Under the pieces are notes generated by a model. That model had not been told where the DNA came from, ran no database searches, and was given only the letters and a program-made list of their open reading frames with translations. This document shows positions 1-4,696 of a DNA stretch of 5,646 bases, piece after piece. The position numbers and the translations under genes are program-made. The stretch lies in contig CAMUZJ010000069.1 of the NCBI GenBank assembly GCA_947165195.1, forward strand, positions 1 to 5,646. The letters run 5' to 3'. Every line of letters begins with the position of its first letter. Positions within the stretch are counted from its first letter, which is position 1. Source of the DNA: an uncultured Bacillota bacterium. Its GTDB lineage: Bacteria > Bacillota_I > Bacilli_A > RF39 > UBA660.

Positions 1-1005
1 ATATTCCTTTGCTTTTTCTACTATTTTTAATTCTTCTATTCTCTGATCATTTCCTAAAAGTGTTTCATAATAATTTAAGAATAAATCATATGGGTCTTTA
101 TTAGCATTCTTCTTTAAATCTTCATTAGCTTTTTTAAATAAATCATCTGCTACATCTTTATCGTAATCTAAAGTTTGAAAAATAACTGGCTCTTCTACTT
201 CTTCTTTATCTATAGTTAGTATTTCAATTTCTTCCTGTTTACTTTTCTCTTTCTTAGGAGAAGGTATATATTTTTTTATTCCTTCTTTTTCTATTAGAGG
301 AAGAATAGCTTCTTTTTCTTCTTTACTAATTAAAACTTTCTTTTTAATTAACGTCTCATTAGATTGTAAATTTAACGTATAATTATTCAATGTTTCATCA
401 TGAAGTGCTTTATTAAAACCAAAAGCCATAACAAGTAATTCTCTTCTATCTTTCTTAGAAAGAGATAATTGTTTTAAAAAACTAGCAAATTCTTTTGGGT
501 TTTCTACTTCTTTCACAATTCCAATAGGAGCAAAATACAATTTATATTTGATTAATAAATCTAATTTTTTTTGTATATCTTTCATTTGTTTAGAAATTTT
601 ATCTTCTATCTTTAATTCTTCTTTCACATTTCCTAATTTTAATAAGAAATTTCCTATAATTCTTCTAGAATAATTCTCTTGATCTGTTGCATATTTTAAT
701 AACTGTGTTCTTCTTAAAAGAGTTAAATTTTTTAACTCTTGAAAAAATATCTCTGTTTCTTCCTGTGTTCCTATAACAGATAAAGCAAATCTTTGAAAAC
801 TAAGTCTTTCTATATTACATTTTAAATTTGCATAATAATCTAGTAAAGAATAAATATCATTTACATTATTTTCATCTAAAATGGTAATTTGTTCTTCTTG
901 TATTTGCTTCTCTTCTAAACAATCTAATTTTTCTTTATATTCATCTTCTTTTTCTTCGATAGTATCTACTATTTTTCCAAACAAACTACGAGTATCTATT
1001 GCCAT
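1..1005 (-). CDS. Unassigned helical, charged cytoplasmic protein (3' end outside the window)
   Basis: The frame is open from an ATG at 1005-1003 to the window edge, giving 335 codons without a stop, so the C-terminus is missing. An AAGGTG ribosome site lies 5 nt before the start. I recognise no family. The translation starts MAIDTRSLFGKIVD and has no signal peptide or membrane segment. Residues 15-41 are dense in Glu/Lys/Gln and look coiled-coil; residues 50-245 read as mostly alpha-helical. Residues 244-275 are a Lys/Pro/Glu-rich, probably disordered linker, followed by another helical part (285-335) containing KDPYDLFLNYYETLLG. A soluble scaffold or adaptor would fit, but that is inference from composition only. 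It follows the gpr-spoIIP cluster on the same strand after a 61-nt gap with its own candidate promoter, so it need not be a sporulation gene. In B. subtilis this slot holds lepA, which this protein clearly is not. Confidence is high that it is coding; function is unknown. Confidence 0.85.
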   Translation of the reverse strand, partial: MAIDTRSLFGKIVDTIEEKEDEYKEKLDCLEEKQIQEEQITILDENNVNDIYSLLDYYANLKCNIERLSFQRFALSVIGTQEETEIFFQELKNLTLLRRTQLLKYATDQENYSRRIIGNFLLKLGNVKEELKIEDKISKQMKDIQKKLDLLIKYKLYFAPIGIVKEVENPKEFASFLKQLSLSKKDRRELLVMAFGFNKALHDETLNNYTLNLQSNETLIKKKVLISKEEKEAILPLIEKEGIKKYIPSPKKEKSKQEEIEILTIDKEEVEEPVIFQTLDYDKDVADDLFKKANEDLKKNANKDPYDLFLNYYETLLGNDQRIEELKIVEKAKEY

Positions 1006-1032
1006 CTTATCACCTTACTCTCCACTATAATA

Positions 1033-1061
1033 AGTATACACTAGATTCTACAAATTTTAAA
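1033..1061 (-). promoter_or_regulatory. Candidate vegetative (sigma-A type) promoter for the unassigned gene at 1-1005
   Basis: On the minus strand TTTAAA (1061-1056) and TATACT (1038-1033) are separated by exactly 17 bp. The start would fall near 1027, leaving a leader of about 20 nt that contains the AAGGTG ribosome site. The -35 box matches TTGACA at 4 of 6 positions and the -10 matches TATAAT at 5 of 6. No hairpin terminator is visible between the upstream gene's stop at 1067 and this promoter, so read-through from the gpr-spoIIP operon is also possible. In DNA this AT-rich, such a pair can arise by chance. Confidence 0.4.
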
Positions 1062-1066
1062 GAAAA

Positions 1067-1390
1067 TTATTGAATAGCACCCTCTATCTCTTTTAATACA
1101 GCACTCATTATTTTATGAAATATTTTTTCTAAAATATTGCCAAATTTAATTCCTAGCCTTGATAGTAAATTATCATAAGTTGGCACTTCTTCCATATAAT
1201 TAGAAGCAACAATTACTTCTCCATTTAATACATCTTTTTCAAACCTTTCTACTGCTTCTTCAGTAAGTGTTTTCTTTTTTTCTATAGTAGAATCATAATA
1301 TCCTGAAAAACTCATCATATAAACAGTCACAAATAGAAGTACTAATAAACCAATGATAGATACAAAAACATTTTTAATTTTGGGATTCAT
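1067..1390 (-). CDS. Small single-pass membrane protein, YqxA-like by position
   Basis: This 107-residue protein has a short positively charged N-terminus, one hydrophobic segment (about residues 8-28), and a mostly charged extracytoplasmic part. A C-terminal amphipathic helix spans about residues 79-105 (RLGIKFGNILEKIFHKIM). In B. subtilis the gene directly after spoIIP is yqxA, a protein of similar length and layout (one N-terminal membrane segment, amphipathic C-terminus; Pfam DUF3679 as I recall). The identification here rests on order, size and topology, not on clear residue identity. No function is established for that family that I can cite; a membrane role during engulfment is inference. 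The start at 1390 overlaps the last 17 nt of spoIIP in another frame and has a strong GGAGGT site (1401-1396) 5 nt upstream, so translation is probably coupled to spoIIP. A perfect hairpin (1403-1425) lies just before that site. Confidence 0.8.
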   Translation of the reverse strand: MNPKIKNVFVSIIGLLVLLFVTVYMMSFSGYYDSTIEKKKTLTEEAVERFEKDVLNGEVIVASNYMEEVPTYDNLLSRLGIKFGNILEKIFHKIMSAVLKEIEGAIQ

Positions 1391-2231
1391 TTACTACCTC
1401 CAAAAAGCATTCTGCGAATGCTTTTGTTGCATTTAATACTTCATAGGTAGTATTTTCTTCTCCTCCTACTTCTACTAATATAGTATAAGGAGAAAAGTCT
1501 TGATTATATACCCCATTTACCCCAACTCCACTTTTTTGTAAAATACCTTTACTTAAATTTGGATATTTTTCTTCTAACTTATTGTGTATTTTGTATGTAA
1601 AATCTAAATTTGCCTGATAATTTTCGTTTTCTAATCCAACGATAAATAATAATTTAGCAAATTCTTTATCTTTTATCGTTATCGTAGTTTTTTCATGAGG
1701 TAGACTATCTCTATGAACATCGATAAAGTATTGTAAAGTAGGATAAGTTTTGATAACATCTTCTAGATAAATCCGACTTGCTAAGTAACTTGCAGCATAG
1801 TTCCAGGAATTGGCATTTAATATTTCTTTAATACTACGCTCTTCTACTAATGTTTCATACTCCCTACTTTCAAAGGTGCTTTCTAAAATATAATCTACCA
1901 TAGTAACATTTGGTCGAAAAGAAAATAAATCATTTGATGAATATTCTTCTGTTTGATGTGTATTATAAATATAAATAATTGGAGAGGCTTTATCTTTTTT
2001 CTCTTCCTGATAAGGAACTAATTTTTTATTAGAAATGATATTAGAAAAAGAATGAATTACTGTATTATTAGAATATTCTCTATCTAATAAAAAATTTTCA
2101 TAAGAATCATTTAACTTAATAGAAATATTATTTTCTAAATATTGAAAAGATAAATAAATCCCTATAAAAAACATAGTAATTCCTAAAATCATAACTTTTT
2201 TTATTCTATGCTTATTCTTTTTTAGTTTCAT
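1374..2231 (-). CDS. spoIIP: Stage II sporulation protein P (SpoIIP), peptidoglycan amidase/endopeptidase
   Basis: SpoIIP cuts peptidoglycan stem peptides (amidase and endopeptidase activity) and works with SpoIID and SpoIIM in engulfment of the forespore. The 285-residue protein has a basic N-terminus and a membrane anchor at residues 12-30, then an extracytoplasmic linker. The SpoIIP domain starts at about residue 84. Hallmark motifs are visible: IYIYNTHQTEEY (86-97) with H92 and E95, FIDVHRDS (169-176) with H173, and ILVEVGGEENT (251-261) with E254. These fit the metal-binding and catalytic positions of the amidase_3-like fold. At 285 residues it is shorter than the roughly 400 of B. subtilis SpoIIP, mainly in the region before the domain. 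It lies 38 nt after gpr, consistent with co-transcription. The start is set by an AGGTGA site 6 nt upstream, which is enclosed in a hairpin. Its 3' end overlaps the next gene. Confidence 0.96.
   Translation of the reverse strand: MKLKKNKHRIKKVMILGITMFFIGIYLSFQYLENNISIKLNDSYENFLLDREYSNNTVIHSFSNIISNKKLVPYQEEKKDKASPIIYIYNTHQTEEYSSNDLFSFRPNVTMVDYILESTFESREYETLVEERSIKEILNANSWNYAASYLASRIYLEDVIKTYPTLQYFIDVHRDSLPHEKTTITIKDKEFAKLLFIVGLENENYQANLDFTYKIHNKLEEKYPNLSKGILQKSGVGVNGVYNQDFSPYTILVEVGGEENTTYEVLNATKAFAECFLEVVNESQN
1396..1425 (-). promoter_or_regulatory. Perfect 10-bp hairpin abutting the Shine-Dalgarno site of the small membrane gene
   Basis: The arms AAAAGCATTC (1403-1412) and GAATGCTTTT (1416-1425) are perfectly complementary with a 3-nt loop. 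In the mRNA the stem ends one base before GGAGGT (1401-1396), the ribosome site for the gene starting at 1390. It lies inside the last codons of spoIIP (encoding K270-F276). The 3' arm ends in a short T run, so it resembles a weak intrinsic terminator or attenuator. It could equally hold the ribosome site open or block a ribosome. The structure is seen in the sequence; the role is inferred. Confidence 0.45.
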
Positions 2232-2257
2232 CTATATCACCTATTTATAGGATATAG
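2232..2257 (-). promoter_or_regulatory. Hairpin enclosing the spoIIP Shine-Dalgarno site
   Basis: In the mRNA, CTATAT (2257-2252) pairs with ATATAG (2237-2232), and CCTA (2251-2248) pairs with TAGG (2243-2240) around a UAAA loop, leaving a 2-nt TG bulge. The TAGG arm and the bulge are part of the AGGTGA ribosome site (2242-2237), and the stem ends directly at the ATG (2231). The gpr stop codon lies only about 12 nt upstream of the stem, so a ribosome finishing gpr would overlap or melt it. This suggests translational coupling of spoIIP to gpr. The stem is mainly A-U, so its stability is uncertain. Confidence 0.4.
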
Positions 2258-2269
2258 AATAAGAATCAT

Positions 2270-3073
2270 TTATTTTGTCGAAAGAAAAGATTGATGAAGT
2301 GCTTTATTTAAGCTATTTCCTATAATAAAGCTAAGCCTTTCTACTAAAAAATCTATTTCTTTTGGGGTAACAATAAAGTTTTCTTCTATATTGATATTAT
2401 GAATATTATGTTTATCTAATACTTCGACAATTAAAGAGACGATATCTACAACAGTTGGTACTCCGATTGCTATGACAGAGCAAGATAATGTATTAGAAGA
2501 TAATTCTCCTCGATTATTAAATACACCACTTCCAGGAGAAATACCTGCATCTGTAATTTGAATGGTTTTATTCATTCTAGAAGTAGAAGAAGTACATAAG
2601 CTATCAATAATAATACAACACTCTGGCTCCACTAATTTTACTACTTCTTGAATTAACTCTACGGAATTAATTCCCGTATTTCCATATACTGAGGGTTCAA
2701 AAATACTAACATTAGAATATCCTTCTTCAATATCTCCTAAATCAAATAAATGTCTGGTAACTAAAATTTGATCTAGACTTTTAGGGCCAATTGCATCCGC
2801 AGTAGAATTTCTATTACCAAGACCAATAATTAATACTTTCTTCTTTTCTTTTGGAAGATAGTTTTTTAGTTCTTTTACAAATAGTTTTGTAATAATATTT
2901 GCTTGATCTTTATCTGTTGCATCTATAAAGCTAATAGTAGAATAAGAGTGATTACCATTTTTTGCTCGATAAACCGCTACTCCGTTTTCTTCTACTACTT
3001 TCATTTTTTTAACATTTTTATCTAATAATAAGTCCGTTCGTAAAGAAAGTTTATTACCATCAATTATATGCAT
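2270..3073 (-). CDS. gpr: Germination protease GPR, compact form
   Basis: GPR starts degradation of small acid-soluble spore proteins during germination, freeing amino acids and uncovering spore DNA. It is made in the forespore as a zymogen. The 267 residues keep the family signatures: LRTDLLLD (11-18), the region where Bacillus zymogens are autoprocessed; VLIIGLGNRNSTADAIGP (80-97) with D93; LVTRHLFDLG (104-113); IIIDSLC (154-160) with D157; TIQITDAGISPGSGVFNNR (170-188); VIAIGVPTVVD (200-210); and FIVTPKEID (233-241). D93 and D157 fall where the proposed catalytic aspartates of this atypical aspartic protease lie. It is about 100 residues shorter than the roughly 370 of Bacillus GPR. The loss is mostly between VVD210 and VTPKEID (24 residues here), with a smaller deletion between RTDL and residue 44. 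The start at 3073 has an AGGTGA site. It is divergent from rpsT and first in an operon with spoIIP. Confidence 0.96.
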   Translation of the reverse strand: MHIIDGNKLSLRTDLLLDKNVKKMKVVEENGVAVYRAKNGNHSYSTISFIDATDKDQANIITKLFVKELKNYLPKEKKKVLIIGLGNRNSTADAIGPKSLDQILVTRHLFDLGDIEEGYSNVSIFEPSVYGNTGINSVELIQEVVKLVEPECCIIIDSLCTSSTSRMNKTIQITDAGISPGSGVFNNRGELSSNTLSCSVIAIGVPTVVDIVSLIVEVLDKHNIHNINIEENFIVTPKEIDFLVERLSFIIGNSLNKALHQSFLSTK

Positions 3074-3090
3074 TTTTTATCACCTATTGA

Positions 3091-3120
3091 TAATATTGCC
3101 TAAAATAGACCAAAATATGA
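3091..3120 (-). promoter_or_regulatory. Candidate forespore (sigma-F/sigma-G type) promoter for gpr-spoIIP
   Basis: On the minus strand TCATA (3120-3116) is followed after 15 bp by GGCAATATTA (3100-3091). The latter fits the B. subtilis sigma-F -10 pattern GGNNANANTN, and the former is one base from GYATA. Read as sigma-G, the same -35 sits 18 bp from AATATTA (5 of 7 to CATNNTA-type boxes). gpr is known to use forespore sigma factors in B. subtilis. Against it: the transcript would begin near 3084, at the edge of the AGGTGA site, leaving almost no leader. A second reading uses CATATTT (3119-3113) as the -10 with a poor -35, and gives a more normal leader. Confidence 0.3.
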
Positions 3121-3128
3121 AAAATTAT

Positions 3129-3157
3129 TTGCATTTTTAACACTTTTTTGATAAGAT
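3129..3157 (+). promoter_or_regulatory. Vegetative (sigma-A type) promoter of rpsT with extended -10
   Basis: TTGCAT (3129-3134) and TAAGAT (3152-3157) are separated by 17 bp, and TGA at 3149-3151 supplies an extended -10 TGN. Transcription would begin near 3164, leaving a leader of about 24 nt with the GAGGTG ribosome site. It lies within the 114-bp gap between the divergent gpr and rpsT starts and overlaps the region where gpr control elements must also lie. Confidence 0.7.
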
Positions 3158-3187
3158 TAATGTGTTTAAAAAAAGTGAGGTGAAAAA

Positions 3188-3451
3188 ATGCCAAATATTA
3201 AAAGTGCTAAAAAACGTATGCGTTCAAATGCTAAAAAGGCAGAAGTAAATACTTTAGTATCTTCTAGCATGAAAACAGCTATTAAAAAATTTGAACGTGT
3301 TGCTAAAGAAGGAAATAAGGAAGAAGCAAGCAACAAATTAAATATTGCTGTTCAAAGAATTGATAAAGCAATGTCAGCTGGATTAGTTCATAAAAATAAA
3401 GCTGCTCGTTTAAAATCAAGATTAACAAAAATGAAAAATGAAATGGAATAA
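3188..3451 (+). CDS. rpsT: 30S ribosomal protein S20
   Basis: S20 binds 16S rRNA early in assembly of the small ribosomal subunit. The 87-residue product has the typical family length and sequence: MPNIKSAKKRMRSNAKKAEV at the N-terminus, strong Lys/Arg enrichment, three long helices, and the end motif GLVHKNKAARLKSRLTK (residues 65-81), which is highly characteristic. The ATG has an excellent GAGGTG site (3177-3182) 5 nt upstream. It has its own vegetative promoter and two consecutive terminators, so it is a single-gene transcription unit. As in B. subtilis it is divergent from gpr. Nothing about it is unusual. Confidence 0.99.
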   Translation: MPNIKSAKKRMRSNAKKAEVNTLVSSSMKTAIKKFERVAKEGNKEEASNKLNIAVQRIDKAMSAGLVHKNKAARLKSRLTKMKNEME

Positions 3452-3459
3452 TTCTTTAT

Positions 3460-3500
3460 AACCAATTGTCTTTGATGATTGGTTTTTATTTTGTTTTTTT
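3460..3500 (+). terminator. Intrinsic terminator of rpsT (first of two)
   Basis: AACCAAT (3460-3466) pairs with ATTGGTT (3478-3484), a 7-bp stem. The 11-nt loop can pair further (TGTC with GATG, including wobble pairs). A T-rich run, broken by single A and G, follows from 3485 to 3500. It begins 9 nt after the rpsT stop codon. Confidence 0.85.
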
Positions 3501-3532
3501 AATTTGTCATTTTATGAAAGACAAATTTTTTT
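3501..3532 (+). terminator. Second, back-up intrinsic terminator after rpsT
   Basis: AATTTGTC (3501-3508) pairs with GACAAATT (3520-3527) around an 11-nt loop, followed by Ts to 3532. It starts directly after the T run of the first terminator, making a tandem pair that separates the strongly expressed ribosomal gene from the next gene. The stem is AT-rich, so it is probably weaker than the first. Confidence 0.65.
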
Positions 3533-3542
3533 CTTACCTGTG

Positions 3543-3599
3543 ATAAAATGGCATTACTTTCTTTGAAGGTATCAAATCTTTACTTTTTCACCATTTTAT
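3543..3599 (+). repeat. 9-bp inverted repeat flanking the -35 region of the first transglutaminase-like gene
   Basis: ATAAAATGG (3543-3551) and CCATTTTAT (3591-3599) are exact reverse complements 39 bp apart. The right copy ends in the spacer of the candidate promoter, just before its TGG-TATAAT. It could be a pair of operator half-sites or chance in AT-rich DNA; there is no regulator gene nearby. Confidence 0.3.
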
Positions 3600-3607
3600 G
3601 GTATAAT
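3579..3607 (+). promoter_or_regulatory. Vegetative promoter of the first transglutaminase-like gene
   Basis: TTTACT (3579-3584), a 17-bp spacer and a perfect TATAAT (3602-3607), preceded by TGG (3599-3601) as an extended -10. A second GTATAAT follows at 3610-3616, but it would start transcription inside the ribosome site. Initiation near 3614 shows that the ATG at 3548 is upstream of the transcript and cannot be the start codon. Confidence 0.75.
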
Positions 3608-3621
3608 GTGTATAATTTAAA

Positions 3622-3627
3622 AGGGGG
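3622..3627 (+). promoter_or_regulatory. Ribosome binding site that fixes the start at 3635
   Basis: AGGGGG stands 7 nt before the ATG at 3635. The alternative in-frame ATG at 3548 has no comparable site (it is preceded by the T-rich terminator tail and TGTGATAAA) and lies before the predicted transcription start. Confidence 0.8.
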
Positions 3628-3634
3628 ATACGAA

Positions 3635-4609
3635 ATGATTAAGGGATTACTGGAAACCTTAGAAGGAATCTTTATTGGAGGACTTCTTGGAATTTTTATT
3701 GTCTATGGTCTTAGTACTTACTATCCATATGAATATAACTATTATTATAATAAGATTATTAATCACTTTGATGAAAGAACCATTACAATTAATGAAACAA
3801 ATAATTACACAAGAAATATAAACTTTAACTATGTTCAAAATACAAACAATTTTTATCCAAATAATAGACAAGAACTATTAAACATATTTTATACATTTTT
3901 AAATTCAGGTACAAATGAATTCACTTTCTACTGTAGTAAAGAATATACCGATTGTACAAAAGATATGTCTGATCTTATTTATGATGAAGAAAAGAATATT
4001 TTAGGATTTATCTATGAATTTAATCATCCATATAATGATTTTAAAACGATATCTGCATCTACGAATAAAGATACTGGAAAAATCACATTAAAAATTACTC
4101 ATAAGTATACACAAGAAGAAATAGATGCTATCAATCAAAAGGTTGATGAATTATATGATGCTTTAGTAGATCCTAATGATAGTGATTATAACAATATTTT
4201 ACGAATTCATAACTACTTAATTGAAAATATCGAATATGACAAAGTAAAGCGTGACTTTATTAAAAAAGAAAGCGACATAGATAGTGAATATAAATCTAAT
4301 TCTGCTTATGGTGCATTACTTCAAAATAAAGCTATTTGTAGTGGATATACAGATGCCTTAGTTCTATTTTTAGAGAAAATGAATATTGAAAACTATAGGG
4401 TTGCTACTAAGACACATATTTGGAACGCTATCAAATTAGATGACTCTTGGTATCATATCGATTTAACTTGGGATGATGCTAAATATACAAATGGAAAAAC
4501 ATTTACTTCTTATAAATACTTTTTAATCAGTACAGAAGAATTATTAAAAATTAACTTTGAAAATCATAATTTTAATCAAGAGATTTATAGTGAATTAAAA
4601 CAAGATTAA
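3635..4609 (+). CDS. Membrane-anchored transglutaminase/protease-like protein, paralogue 1
   Basis: The product is 324 residues from the ATG at 3635. A hydrophobic segment (residues 11-27) acts as anchor or uncleaved signal, followed by an unusual Tyr-rich stretch (8 Tyr in residues 24-38). Residues 60-110 form a module shared with the next gene: YVQNT, LLNIFYTFLNSG and EFTFYCSKEYTDC, with C100 and C107. The C-terminal part (about 185-300) is a transglutaminase-like domain of the papain-type fold. Its triad is visible as C235 (AICSGYTDA), H261 (THIWNA) and D276 (YHIDLTWDD). Such domains act as peptidases or acyl transferases, and bacterial secreted members often work on the envelope; the actual substrate cannot be read from the sequence. 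The CSGY-HIWN-HIDLTWD set resembles microbial proteins annotated only as transglutaminase domain-containing. It is transcribed alone, between its own promoter and a strong terminator. The tandem copy downstream indicates duplication. Confidence 0.9.
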   Translation: MIKGLLETLEGIFIGGLLGIFIVYGLSTYYPYEYNYYYNKIINHFDERTITINETNNYTRNINFNYVQNTNNFYPNNRQELLNIFYTFLNSGTNEFTFYCSKEYTDCTKDMSDLIYDEEKNILGFIYEFNHPYNDFKTISASTNKDTGKITLKITHKYTQEEIDAINQKVDELYDALVDPNDSDYNNILRIHNYLIENIEYDKVKRDFIKKESDIDSEYKSNSAYGALLQNKAICSGYTDALVLFLEKMNIENYRVATKTHIWNAIKLDDSWYHIDLTWDDAKYTNGKTFTSYKYFLISTEELLKINFENHNFNQEIYSELKQD

Positions 4610-4617
4610 AAAATGAT

Positions 4618-4655
4618 AAATAGTGAAATCTTTCTTAGATATCACTATTTTTTTT
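4618..4655 (+). terminator. Strong intrinsic terminator between the two paralogues
   Basis: AAATAGTGA (4618-4626) pairs perfectly with TCACTATTT (4642-4650). After one A-A mismatch, ATCT (4628-4631) pairs with AGAT (4637-4640) around a 5-nt loop. Eight Ts (4648-4655) end it. It starts 9 nt after the stop at 4609 and makes the downstream paralogue a separate unit. Confidence 0.88.
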
Positions 4656-4665
4656 GGAAGTGATT

Positions 4666-4674
4666 TGCTATAAT
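4666..4674 (+). promoter_or_regulatory. Extended -10 promoter of the second transglutaminase-like gene
   Basis: TGC-TATAAT forms a perfect extended -10. The -35 position (about 4646-4651) is only TATTTT and overlaps the terminator's T tract, so the extended -10 would carry recognition. Transcription would begin near 4681, just before the AGAGGA ribosome site (4685-4690), 6 nt from the ATG at 4697. Confidence 0.6.
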
Positions 4675-4696
4675 AGTAATAATGAGAGGATAATAT

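Noticed and set aside
1..1005. Identification of the left-edge gene as lepA by synteny
   Set aside because: The translation has no GTPase motifs and is a helical, charged protein unlike elongation factor 4.
1006..1066. Terminator after the small membrane gene
   Set aside because: The gap contains no stem with usable pairing followed by Ts on the minus strand; it reads better as a promoter and leader.
2232..2269. A separate mother-cell (sigma-E) promoter for spoIIP
   Set aside because: B. subtilis spoIIP is thought to have one, but I found no convincing -35/-10 pair in the gap or the end of gpr; TCGACA (minus strand, about 2282-2277) lacks a well-placed -10.
3548..3634. In-frame upstream start for paralogue 1, adding 29 residues (MALLSLKVSN...)
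   Set aside because: It lies upstream of the predicted transcription start (about 3614), contains the promoter, and lacks a ribosome site, whereas AGGGGG precedes the ATG at 3635.
3659..3871. 70-codon open frame on the minus strand (Ile-rich)
   Set aside because: It lies opposite the well-supported transglutaminase-like gene; its Ile/Val richness is what the complement of Asn/Tyr-rich codons produces. No ribosome site or family match.
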